A stretch of 64,000 nt of DNA, from assembly GCA_035772785.1 (NCBI GenBank), contig JAOCPU010000008.1, forward strand, positions 248,001-312,000. The letters are read 5' to 3'. The position numbers were made by a program, and so were the translations under genes. The notes below the pieces were generated by a model, which worked only from the letters and a program-made list of their open reading frames with translations, was not told the origin of the DNA and did no database searches. This stretch comes from Phlebiopsis flavidoalba (lineage: Eukaryota > Basidiomycota > Agaricomycetes > Polyporales > Phanerochaetaceae). Shown one piece after another: positions 11,301 to 22,769 of this stretch (the first letter of the stretch is position 1; the number at the start of each line of letters is the position of its first letter).

Positions 11301-14300
11301 CCCGTAAAGCACGTCTTCTCCAGGCTGCAGAAGTGCTGGACAAATCCCCCCAGATGCCCATAGAAGATCAGCAGGCCTTGGTTCTCGACATCCTGGAGCC
11401 CACGCGCCGACGCTACCACGCAACAGGAACCTCGAGGCGTTGATGACCAAGCTTTACAGTGCAGCCGCCTCGTTCATCCCTGGTAGCACATTTGGCGGCG
11501 AATCCAGCAAAGATCGCGCGAAGCACACGCTCAGTGATGAAGACTTCATTGCCATGGTGCCGATTCTGACAGAAAAACACCCCGTTCTTGTAGAGCCGGC
11601 CTCTGACGCTATCGCCATGGCTTGCTCGTACTTCTCGACGCACATTCGCAAAGAAGTCTCCAAGACTATTCACAAGCTCGAGGAAGCTCGTAGATCGGAC
11701 TGTAAGAGATATCTCAAGCCTCAGAGCGACGCGACCAGAGAAGCGCGGCCTCGACCAATCTAGGAAATCTTTCTTTCAACACATCACGAATCGCTTCCTT
11801 CGGGATACCAAAAGGTCTGTTGTCTCACCCCGTCTGCCTGGATACGGCTCTAAGTTGAACCCAGATATCTTGAAGTTCACGAAATACAACCCCAAAGAAG
11901 TTACATATACGGCAGAGGTAGGTCCTTCAAACTTACATTCACAACAGTGATCTCACTGATGGCTGATCAGCGAGCATGCGCGTCGTTGGTACCGAGAAAT
12001 GGACAAGTGCTGCGTCACTGCAGTACACCGTTCACCCGCTACAGCTGACAGAGGGCGATCGACACAGTATGCAGCTGAATCCACATCATGTTCCGACAAC
12101 CTAGGCATGCTAGCGGCGCCTCTCACACATTCCGACTTGCACAAAACACAACACTTGATGTGAGTAGTCCCCACGACTATCCGTTTCACACATGCTCATC
12201 AGGGAATGTAGCTACTTTCAACTACTTCGAAGCGACAAGTGCCTGGCAATCGTCCGCGTGGCTGACGGAAATATCGAAGTCTACCTGGAGAGGCTCGTCG
12301 ACATACACAACGCTATTCAAGGAGGAAGACATAAGAAACATCTCAACCAAAGCCGACTGGGTGCCCAAGTGCTTTCTTACATTTGATTGAGTCCAAACGC
12401 ATGCTGGCTGTCTGTGCCGTAGATAAGGTGAGTTAGCGGCCGGCCAGCCCCAGCAAGACGACAGCATTGATACAACCTCCATACAGCTCCAGCTGCACAT
12501 TCTGGTGTTCGACGAACATTTGAAGTCTTTACAAGCCCTGGGGAGCATCATCGATCTCAAGCCCTTGGTATGATCATCAGGTATCTCTAACACATCTTGT
12601 ATTCCGATGTGGTTCAAGTGAGGACTTGCTGATGGTGGAAGATGGAGGGCAAGCTCGCCTTTTTTCAATTGTTACCCAGCAATTCCGGTAAGTGTATTTT
12701 GCTCATAATCGGGGCCATACTGATATGTTGTCCGTCAGGCCGGCAGCGCTTCAGTTCTCTTCGAGACCCACCGCAATTCTCTCGTCGCCCGATGGATCAT
12801 GCTTCATTACTGCCTTACCCCAAGTGCAGTCCGACGTCACCACCCTACAAGCCTATCACTGGGCAAGCTTTGTTTTTGGCGTCGGGGATGGGATTCGTGT
12901 CGAAGTCTCGAATCTGCCTTTGGATCAGACGCCGAGTTTTGACATCCTTTGTCGAAAAGACGTGCTGTCATCTTGTGGTACTGGACATCTCGTCCAAGTC
13001 GATCCAGTCCAAAGCGCTCCACATAACGCACAAGAGTACGGAGTTTACCTTCCAAAATAAAACGCGCAGACGAGGCCAATCTAGCGATATCACTACCGCT
13101 CATAACTCTCTCATCGACTGTCATCGTGACGTATGGATACGTTTTCCTGTTATTCCAGCCGTTCATCGCCATACATTCAAATCCTCTCAAAGGGCTGGTA
13201 GCTCCTTGACTTTTGTTTCTCTTCATCCTCCGGAGCCATAACCGCCGCTATTTCTCGCAATTGATCGCCGCTTTCAAGAAGAGTACCAGGAAGCCCGTAT
13301 GCGACGAGCTCTCAGGAAAGACGATTGAAGCCATCCCCTATCCCGCCCTTCTCGAAGGCCGCCTGGGAAAAATGTCAATTTTCAAGGCGGGAGAATGGTT
13401 GGTTGATCTGATATGTCTGATCCCAATCCACATTGCGTGTCGCGCAGAATGATCGTTTCGTGCCTCTCAAGGACGGAGTTCAATCACCCGAGTTCGAACG
13501 AACACTACTGGGGGCTACAGTTTGAACAGGTCACCCGACAGGCTGTCATTTGGGTGTATGAATCAATCTTTGCGTCGTACATGGCGAGCAAAGTGCGTAA
13601 AATCTGCCACTGAGCCATCTGATCATTCGGTACTCATACTTGTCAACCAGCCGGTGTGCGCGTAGTGTCCTCAATGGGTAAAAGTGTTGCACGGGTGTGT
13701 CTCCGAACGTTTTCATGACGAGTGTTCGATCTAGAGGATAATGGATTATTCGCAGGAGAGCAATCTGTGGGGAAGAGCTTTGGCCCTCAACCACCTCGTA
13801 GACACGTCCTTTGCTGGGTCGGCAATGCGTACAACCGAAGGTGTATGGATGTCCGTCACTCCGACGGATGATACGCTCATTGTCGCACTCTGGACTTTGA
13901 AGGTTTGATTCATGTCATTATCAAATGGTTGTTCTCTGAAGGTGTCGCAGGAGTGCATAGTTTGGAGCGGTCGGTAAGATAGGCCCAGTTCATTTTCGGG
14001 TCCTTGTGACACCGTGTGTGACATTCGAGCGCTAAGCCCAATCTCCTGCCAAAAATATTGCTTTAGCGCTCAATTCTGCCAGGTTTTTGATGGTTCCGTC
14101 GCAAACTCCCCTTTCACACGCCAGCTTTTTAAGAATTCGAAGACCGCAGAACTGTAGTCTTACATGGAATGTACAATCGTGCGGTCTCAGAATTTGCTCA
14201 GAGTGGCACACTACGGAGGAGTTTGCTCCTTTGAATTAAAAACGTATTTTCTCTCCGCCAAGCGTGATGTCACAAGATCATGTGATGGACCCGGAAATGA

Positions 14301-17300
14301 ACTGGGCCTATCTTACAAGAAGACAGTCTCCTTGTGTTATTCAATACAGCCATTTCGAATCTGGTCAGTAACATCATACATGAAAGTAATGTTTTATATA
14401 CGCATGCTAAACACGTGTCTAACCTAAAAGGTCCTTTTCCGACATAATTACGCTATGTCACGAGATATCACCGACCTTTTTCCAATCATTCCAGTCCTCT
14501 GCTATGGTGCTTGACCCAACAACAAACCCGACCCTATTCAAATCCCGTCTTGTTATTATCGTGAAAGTGGGTCCACGTTCGATGACATATACCTTAGAGC
14601 AGATACTAAACCTCGTAACCACTTTGATTAGGATGTTATCGATTCAGGGATGAAGAAGAAATCACGCGAGAGTGAGTCCGATTGATGCCGTTTTTAGAGC
14701 CACACTCGTTGCAACATCAGGCTAACTTGTTGGTCATAGGTTCGGCGCGAAGTTCCAACAAATTGTCGCAGTTGAGCAGGAGTCCAACTTCCTGACTCGT
14801 CTCCATGAGGGGGAGCTTGCCATAATGCCTTGGCCACGTCATAAAAAATGAGTCACGGCAGTTCTACACCATGTTCTGGTCTGTGAAGCGAATGCTTGAC
14901 GAACAACCGGTAAAACACATGGGGAAAGCAGGCGTGTTCCTGCAAATAATGAAGACACTGATGGCGAACTGAAAGTCTGTACAGCAATTTTTTGTTTGTT
15001 CTTGCAAAAGCTGACTACTGTATATTAGGCAAAACGACTGGGGTTCTCTCGACCGTGAGTTATTTCTCAGCGGACTGATTGACGCGATTTATTGAATATG
15101 TTCCAGAGAATCTGGCTACGCATAGAGCACAGCATTTGCGGACATTGCTGCCGTACGCACTGAAATATGGTGCCATCGAGCCAGAACCGGTGTACGAAGC
15201 GCTAAAGGTTCAGTCAAGATTTCCATTCTGAACAATGTGTCACTCGGCTAACAACTCGCAAAACTACTACAGGACATCGACAATGGCGTTGATCTCGATT
15301 CTCCGGCGGATACTCGAGCCCTCAACTTTCATGTTCCCTCAAATGTGGATGTCACTGAGCCCGAGCGGTTGGATGAGAAGGCCGCCTACCTTCAAACCAT
15401 CATCCACACGTGGGATCAGTATCAGGATAGGGATACTGCACCCAGTGACAGTGAATGGATCGATGAGTTGGATAGCTACTTGCAACAATGCGTGCTATCG
15501 AGAGTTGAGTACGTTCAGCACTGGGTGGACATTAATACCTCTCGCTTCCAAACCGACGCAACCACGTTCCAAGCCTTGCGACGCGAGTTAGAGGCACTTG
15601 TGGTCAGTGTCAAAGCAAGCGTTCAACTTTGCAAGATCCAATGTGGACAGTGTCATCTTCTCTGCCTGAAAAGGAAGGCATCACGAAGGTGCTCACAGAC
15701 TGTCCTAACCAACCACACCTGCAAACATCATTGCGAGTTTTCTCGAAGAGCACTCTGGGAACTCTGCGAGCTGTGGTCTGCCGTAGGCACTCACGCTCTG
15801 TTCCCCACACTCTATTTTGAAGCTAATGATTCATATAGAGGAGGACATGCTGGAAGACATATGTCAGTCACAAAAAAATTCGATGTGATCAACCTATATC
15901 CATTTATTGATATCGTGTAGATGCGACATCTCCATGCATTTGTGCGGTCAACCGTGTCGTCTTTCCGGAAGGGCGGGGTGCTTAGAAAGGTGCTCGAAGG
16001 CGAGTAGCACACGATAACATACCGTTGCGGTAGAAAGGAGATCTAAACCTCAACTCAGCTCGTGAACCACGTAGACAATGTGCACACTTGTCCTGTCCTC
16101 CCAGGCGCAACGACTGTGTGGGATGGTTTGTTGTGCGCTCGATATTGTGACCGCATTATTTGCTGACTACTTCAAAGTCTTCCTTTGCGACCTTTCCAAT
16201 GTACGCGCCAGTGACGGTTCTATGTTTACATGGCAGAGAGCTGTGCGGCATATCCAGGATAAGCCCTCGTCGGCCTGTCGTACTATACGAAGGCGCTAAT
16301 CAACAGCGCGCCGCGTCTTCTAGCGAGCAGCCACATGACCGACATGCCTGTAAACAAACAGTCTTTGTCCCATCGCGTGTCAATTGTGTGGACGCCTTTG
16401 TGTCGAGAAGATCACTTTCATTCCACTAAGAGAGGGCGCTGTTCATTTGTGCGGGTGAGCCTGCTTTCCCATGCTCCGGTTGTTACGCCACTGATTTTTG
16501 CCTCGTTCTGACAGGCAAGGACACGCTTTGTACAGGTATCTGCCAAGCTAGAGGAGTGTGCCGTATCGAGACAACACCGCAAGCAATCGAAGTAACTTTG
16601 TTACGGGAGGCACGACTCATTTCAATATACCAAGGTGAGGTTGAGGTTAATATCTAGCTCTTGCAATATTTAACCAACATCATTTTATTCAGTACTCTCA
16701 AGGTAAACTCACTGTGCATATGATCCTACTTTTAGTGACGGTTTTCGCAGAATCGAAGAAGTTAGGATGTATCATTCCAGTTCCTCCAGTATGGTACGGC
16801 ATGAAGGTGTTCATCAGCATTCTGTCGCGCCGGATGCTTTCCATTACTGCGAGGAACGGTACGCTGTTCGTAGACGCTTAGAAGAATAGCTGAGAGCTAA
16901 CGATCATCGCAAAAGTTGTAACTACTGTTGGATACATCTGTACTCTGCCATTAGGTAAGAGGATTTGTTTACCGCAAGGTCATCGCGTGAGGTGTCGGTT
17001 GATTGCCTGTGCTAGACCATCCTCAACGAGAACACGAGACGAGCCATGGTTCCATGTCCCGAACAAGATGGGCAGTTGAGGGCACCGACGAGGCTATTGT
17101 CGTGGTCAATGGACGCAGATTTGGAGCGAATGACGACGGTGGCCCCTTATTGGTACATCCTCCGTGTGTGTTTTTCGCAGGACGCATGCGCTGTATATCA
17201 TTATAGTGCTCAATGGTCTGCAAAGAACAAGGTCGACATGCGCACATTGACTGGTGCCAGACACAGCAAGGGGAGATCTGCAAAGCGGGAACGGGTTCCA

Positions 17301-18809
17301 GCATATCGACACTCCGATGCAACCGCGTCCCATCTCCCCCCCTCACGCGCGAAGGACTTCGTTACCCACGATTTGTATTGGCGACGCACAGGTAAGGACA
17401 TCGACATCTGCATGACCACCTACCTTTGCTGACAGATGATCACAGGCTTCAAAGGTATGTAACCAGATGCATAAATGACCGCTAAACATGACGCCACTGT
17501 GAATAGACCCATACTCTCGAGAATCGCGCCTCGAGTTCGCCCGATGGTGAGTTAATCCTGTTCTGGATGTTTATCATTGTTAACAATTACATGAAGCGAC
17601 GCCATGTGTCCAGGTATCAGAATTTCTTCTTCATCCTCTCATCAGGTCTCTTATTACCCGCCTTGATACCAGGGAAAGAGCATGAAGCAGACGATGACGG
17701 TCAAGCACACCCCAGCTATTGCACACCCTGCCGATCTTCCACGCCCCTGCGGATGACCGACACAAACGATGCCGCTACTGGATACACGTCAGGAGATGGA
17801 CATCATTTCGGGTGCCGCAACCCGGCACTTCTACAGCAAGCTTTCCATGTGTATGTTTATGGAAATCTGACCTGAGATTGCGATTGACGATGACGTTTCC
17901 GCTTTATAGCATGTTTGTAATTGACAGGTACTTGAGTCATTTCAGATGTGATACACGACTCTGAATACGCCTTATGTGCTAGATCTGGCTCCATGGGTCT
18001 TCAAGACAGACAGCCTCTACGCAACACCCCTGTCACCGCTCGGCTTGCTAATCGACACAACGATCGGCTGGGAGCTGTGTACTCATCGCTCTACGCATTT
18101 TGGAGTGCCCGTAATGGCGCTCTCGGTGGTGCAGCATTGCGTCGGGACAGCTACAGCGTCATTCTCTTTGATCATGGTATTGACACTGCCCGTGACGAAC
18201 GACTTTCAAAGCACGCCAGACCAGCTTCTCAATTACATTCTACCCCACGAGTCGCGAGGAGGGACCGACTACACCTTGGCTCTTCAGCACGCACAAAGTT
18301 GCATGGAAACCCATTGGAGCACTGAGCGGTACGTATCTGCGCATAATTCAACATCATTTCTAGCCATTAATTCTGTTTTAAGGACCCCTGTCATCATCTT
18401 CTTGTCGGACGGAGAATGCTCTGTGGCGGACGCCACTGTGCGAGACGTTTGTCGTCGCGCTATCGCCCTTGGGTATGTTGCTATCACGATTACGAAGGTG
18501 GCTATCGATTGAGAGTATTCCAGCCGAGCTGTTTCATTCCACGCCGTTTCTTTCGGTCCGCGAAACGAGGTTTTGCAGCGCATGTCAGACATCGCGCGGG
18601 AGTCGGAGAGGAGCGCCCCGGTTGACCGAGTCCGTCCCATCATACCGTCCCAATACGTCGAGGCTCTTGATTCCGTATGTCTCTTCGTTATTGACTAACT
18701 AAGACGAATACCTGATCTTGTATTTCTCTTCTAGGTTCGTTTGGCTGAAACTTTCGTCGGAATTGCCGAATCGTTGACAAAGCCTCGCGGGGCGTTGATG
18801 TACGCTTGA
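8370..18809 (+). CDS. giant multidomain GTPase / Cys-rich / vWA-domain protein (basidiomycete family)
   Basis: One gene of about 10.4 kb with many short introns. Proposed start is MDSSSDALLECLAAVQASQG; the end is VRLAETFVGIAESLTKPRG..MYA-stop. In order: an uncharacterised N-terminus (DKIIICQDSFGRFVND, about 9750; YTFEVAKTKEQEENV, about 10400); a helical stretch (11440-11760); a beta-propeller-like region (12190-13100); a G domain (P-loop GEQSVGKS across intron 13678-13755, then LDFEG at 13890-13903, then VIIVKDVID at 14549-14645); a helical region (15250-15600); a Cys/His-rich region (15600-17300); and a C-terminal vWA domain with MIDAS DRSGSM (17923-17997) and FLSDGEC. The G domain resembles the GBP/VLIG large-GTPase group. 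I recall predicted Agaricomycete proteins with this layout; their function is unknown. Frameshifts are frequent and a MITE lies at 13977-14313. The start and N-terminal exons are uncertain; the rest is well supported. Confidence 0.8.
13977..14313. mobile_element. 337-bp MITE with 27-bp terminal inverted repeats and TA target duplication
   Basis: The ends 13977-14003 and 14287-14313 are inverted repeats of each other, 26 of 27 bases identical, beginning AGATAGGCCCAG. They are flanked by TA at 13975-13976 and 14314-14315. Removing the element plus one TA joins the flanks in frame, giving ERSVQEDSLLVLF, which agrees with the conserved G-domain sequence. The interior encodes no transposase. TA duplication and size fit a Tc1/mariner-related (Stowaway-like) non-autonomous element. 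The host G plus the left TA and repeat create GTAAGAT, a good 5' splice site, and an AG follows the right end at 14318-14319, so splicing of the insert is conceivable. Confidence 0.88.
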
Positions 18810-19228
18810 AATACCTCAGCACAAACTCCTCGGGTCTCATACCTCATACCTCGTATCATTGTGTAATCACTATATCGATTGTACTCAAGCCAATTCATGA
18901 CACTTCCTTTTGTTTCTGTGGATCGGTGCGAAGAGTGGTTTACGAGTGCTAGTCACCGTACTGCTGGTTAACTGCGGGGTAAACAATTCGACGCGATTAC
19001 AACTCACTCGTGCTCCGAGAATACCGAGTCATGTCTGCTCAGTTGACCAGCGTGAGACATAAATCCTAGCAGACCAGCTGGGGATAGATCCCATTCAGAT
19101 CTCGTTCAAGCGATGTCAACAGTAATTGACGGTATTGTAGCCAGTCTACTCGGGAAACGTTATACATGACATCATCGCTAAACAAATACCACTACCAAGA
19201 AATCACATTCGATGAGCACCCCAGCAAT
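18810..19228. other. convergent intergenic spacer
   Basis: Spacer between the stop codons of the giant gene (+) and the RBR gene (-). Nothing is recognised beyond AT-rich 3'-UTR-like sequence. Confidence 0.5.
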
Positions 19229-21546
19229 CTAGCGGCGGCGGATGTCTTCCGGGGGAACTTCAATCAAGGGGCATCTGCTGTAGTGAGTAGAGAGAGCCGC
19301 CCGGATCTCGTTCCTCAGGACAGACTGCACGATGATCTCGCCACACGCGTAGCAGAAGTGCCTGTGGAGCCAAGTCAATTCCCAGCCCGGAGAGTAAAGC
19401 CCCTGTAGCTCACGTGTTGCAGCCGGGTGCGATGCACTGTGCCCAAGAAGCTTTTCAACTGACCAATTCGACCGACAGTTGCAAAAAAAACCCGCTTACC
19501 GTCATATGATTACAGCCGTCGACCTTGAGAATGTGTGTCTGGCAGCCTGCATAACCGCGGTGAAATAAAGAGGGGGCCCCTAGAGTTAGAGCGAGAGTGA
19601 CATACCGGGGCAGTTCTTCCAGCCGTGCTGGTCCATGAGATGCCGCAGCTCCGCGGAGCCGTCGCACGAGTGCGGGGGCCCGCCAATCTCGATCGCGCAC
19701 GAGCACGCCTTGCACCAGAGGTGGTTGCACCCCGGGAGCGGACACACGATCGTGCGCGCCTCGTTGAACTCATCCTTGTCCACGAAACACCGTCTCGCGG
19801 CACCTACATACACGCACATCATCAGCGGCGGGCCAGCGGAGGACGGGACAGAGGCGCACCGGCGGCAGGTGAGCGGGACGGAGAGCGCCGCGAGCTCGAG
19901 CTCGGTGAAGAGCGTGTACTCGTCCTCGCGCAGCCCCACGAGCTGCGCCAGCGCGCTGGTGATCGCTGCAGATAGCCGTGGTCAGCGCGCGAAATAGGGG
20001 CAGGCGCGCGCGCGCGCGGCGTGCTTACTCCCAGGCTCCGCGGTGCCCCTATCCGCCGCGGCCGCGCATGTGGGACAGGGGACCGGGAAGCGGTGCTCGC
20101 CGAGCTTCGCGCGCAGATACGAGAGCACGCAGCTCCTAGGAGAAACACGTCTGAGCAGAAGCGCAGGTATGACGTGTGCAGATGCGTACCGACAGAATTG
20201 GTGCCCGCAACGCTCGATGGTCACCACGGCGTCCTCGGGCTGCTCGTCCAGACAGACGCCACACGCAAACGTCGCGGGCGCGGCCGCCAGCAGCGCGGCG
20301 TGCTGTGCGCGGAGCGCACGGTCCTCCTCCTCGAACTGCCGTTGCTGCGCGCGCACGAAGGCGAGGTCCGGCGCGTCCTCGCGCCACGCGAGCTCGACGC
20401 GCGTCGCGAACACCGCGTCGTCCTCGTCCAGCTCGTCGACCGCGTTCCACGTGAGTTTGCCTTTCCCCGCGGCCGGCGCACGCGAGGGACCCAGCCGCGG
20501 CCGGCGCAGCACCGTTGAGGATCGACTTCGAGGGGCCAGCCCGAGCACTACTCCAAGGGTCTGCCCGAGCACCAATTGGAGGATTAGCCCGAGCATTGCT
20601 CGAAGAGCCCCCCGCTGCCCGCCTCAGCCTCCGATTCTCCTCCTCCAGCTCCTCCACCCTCCTCTCCCCAGCGGCCTCCCTCTCCCCCTCCCACCCTCTC
20701 CCCCTCCTTCTCCCCCTCCCTCACCCTCTCCCCGCACTCCCGCACCTCCGCCTTCAAACTCAGCACCTCGAGACTCGCCTGCAACAACGCCTCCTCGAGC
20801 GGCGGCCCCTCCCGCGCGACAAACGCATGCGCGGCGCAGTGCGCGAGGAGCTGCGCCTGCCACGCGAGGCTCGGGTCCGCGAGGAGGCGCGGATCGAGCT
20901 GCAGGAGGCGCGCGAGGTGCGCCGCGGCGGCGCCGAGCGAGGCGTGCACGATGAACGCGGCGCCGTCGGGGTGTTGTGCGCGCGGGTGGGAGTCGAAGGT
21001 GACGAATGCGCCGGGGAGCTTGAGGACGGTGAGGATCTCGGGCGGGCGGGTGATGACGAGCGCTGCGGGGCGGTCTGTGGTTTGTTCGAGGCGGCTGGGG
21101 AGGGTTAGTTTTGGGTGGCGGGGGAGGGGGGCACGTACGTGAGGAGCGAGCTGAATTGCGCGACGCCCGGCTGCTCGTACGCGGACCACCGGAGCTCGAG
21201 CGCGCGCGCGAACACGGGCGCGGCGTGGATATCTTCGACGTCGAGGTGCGCCGCGCCCTCCCACTGCCAACACACCGCGAGCACCTCCTACAATCCCATC
21301 ACGCCTTTTACTCACAGAAGCCAGCACAGAACGCACCTCTGTAAACGATTCTGTTAGAATGTACTCGAGCAAGTCAGCATCGCGCACGGCGTCGTCGCGC
21401 TCCGCCTGCAGCACGAGCCGTGCGCAGTTGAGCGCGGCGAGCCCGCAGGCAGCAGAGGCGCCGCGCCCGGGCGCGCTGTACTGGCTCCTGCCGGGGTGCG
21501 ACACGACGCGCCCGGGCGCGTGTGTTTCTGTGCGGGCCTCAGACAT
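19229..21546 (-). CDS. RBR (RING-IBR-RING2) E3 ubiquitin-protein ligase
   Basis: Start MSEARTETHAPGR at 21546; end CPLIEVPPEDIRRR-stop at 19229. Introns: 21288-21336, one from 21138 to about 21098, 20136-20189 and 19966-20028, plus one or two near 19470-19600. The N-terminal half is an uncharacterised domain (LLEYILTESFTE..., VTFDSHPRAQHPDGAAFIVHA). A Glu/Gly-rich coiled stretch follows (about 20600-20720). Next come RING1 (FACGVCLDE...CGHQFCR|SC...PCPTC), an IBR (LTCRRC...CPLPGCNHLWCKAC) and RING2 (GCNHM, then IAPGCNT and HFCYACGE). RBR ligases pass ubiquitin through a RING2 cysteine thioester; the candidate Cys lies in the CNHMT/CIAPGC region. A frame change occurs near 20600-20640 in the GC-rich linker. 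Family assignment is strong; substrates are unknown. Confidence 0.85.
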
Positions 21547-21891
21547 TTGTCTACCGCGACGCGACGCGCGTACGGTTGTGTGGGGATCGATGGCGAAGGA
21601 AAGCAGGCGGGCTGCGCGCCGCGGAGAACGCAGGGGGCCCACGTGAGCAGCGAGCGCGCACTGGAGTCAGAAAAGGCGGAATCGAGTGCTCAGTCCGTGC
21701 CCATCTGGCTTCGATCGCGGTACAGAAAAAGTGTTTGGAAATTGGATGCATTGGAATTCAGAGATACAGATACAGCTGGGGTGGCGTCCTCAGTCCGCGT
21801 TCTCATGGGGTGGCCCTTGGAGTTCTGACCAGAATCATACGAAGCCCTGATGGCGGCGGGCTCCTGTGGGATTCTAGACGGGGTGCCCTTC

Positions 21892-22480
21892 TCAGGCGAC
21901 CGCGGCAGGGACGGATATGATAGTCCCTCTTGAAACGTTTTCAAAGTCCGTTTCTTTGGTCTTGTATTTGCTCGGTGAGGTTCGATATCACCTTCTGGAT
22001 CTAAGGGGGCGCGATGCCATCTGTTATGCGCAAGAGAAAACACGGATCGAAGGCGCAACGCACGCCACTCCTATTTGTCTCCAGCGCGGGCACTGACGTC
22101 CCCCACCGTCCGCTCTACGAGCACGCCGCCCACGAGCCGAAAAGCACTTGCGGTTCTGGCTCGGCCTCGAGAAGCTCGTTGAGGGTCGAGAGAAGAACGA
22201 GTCTGCGCAGAAACCGTTAGCGCATCGGGGATACCGGCGACCACGAACACAGGTCGGACGTACGTGTGCTCCTCGGCCTCCTGCTCGAGCTCGCCGATTT
22301 TGTTCGCGAGAGTCTGCAGGTCACCTGCAGGCGCGAGTAGTTTTCTGCTGGATCTCTGGCTGAAACGGGTCGTTCATGCGACATTGCGCGCGCGGGTTGT
22401 GGGACGTTACATTACCCTGCGGGGGGTCAGCTGCGGCAGCTTCGCCTGCTGGTTGTCTTTTTCGCCGGGGCAGAGGACAT
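21892..22480 (-). CDS. GIM4: prefoldin subunit 2
   Basis: Prefoldin is a cytosolic hexameric co-chaperone that hands nascent actin and tubulin to the CCT chaperonin. Start MSSAPAKK at 22480. Conserved blocks in order: LQTLANKIGELEQEAEEHT (first coiled-coil helix), intron from about 22261, LVLSTLNELLEAEPNRKCFRLVGGVLVERTVGDV (beta hairpins), an intron near 22010-22052, then IQKVISNLTEQYKTKETDFE and FKRDYHIRP. The likely stop follows PAAVA at 21892-21894, if one extra C near 21907 is discounted. Several single-base shifts break the frame. It lies head-to-head with NDUFS8, 289 bp between start codons. The coiled-coil/hairpin pattern is diagnostic for a beta-type prefoldin. Confidence 0.85.
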
Positions 22481-22505
22481 GGTGGTGGTGGTGGTGGTGG
22501 TGGTG
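22481..22505. repeat. (GGT)n microsatellite next to the prefoldin start codon
   Basis: Eight GGT units lie immediately upstream of the prefoldin ATG (CCA repeats on the coding strand), so they form the last part of its 5' leader or of the shared divergent promoter. Confidence 0.85.
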
Positions 22506-22769
22506 GGGGCGCGGCACACGACGGCGCGCGCGTCTGGCGCGCAGAACGAGCAGCTAAAGACGCGCGCAAAGCTGATGCCAACTACGAGGTGACGTGATTG
22601 GCCCGCAGGGGGGCTCTCCCGGCGATGGTGTCCGCCGGCGCTCGCAGGGTTCCACTGCAGCCCCGTCGCTGTGCGAGCGAGCACACTCCCAACCCCAGCG
22701 CCGTCGCGCCCGACGACAAACGCTCTTTTTTCTTCTCTCCTCACACCACCGCCACCGCTAGCATATACC

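Noticed and set aside
13746..14427. Short frames through the MITE
   Set aside because: They run through the inverted repeats of a non-coding element and the host exon in wrong phases.
20043..20954. 303-codon plus-strand open frame
   Set aside because: It is the mirror of the RBR gene; composition is Ser/Arg/Pro low complexity typical of antisense GC-rich frames.
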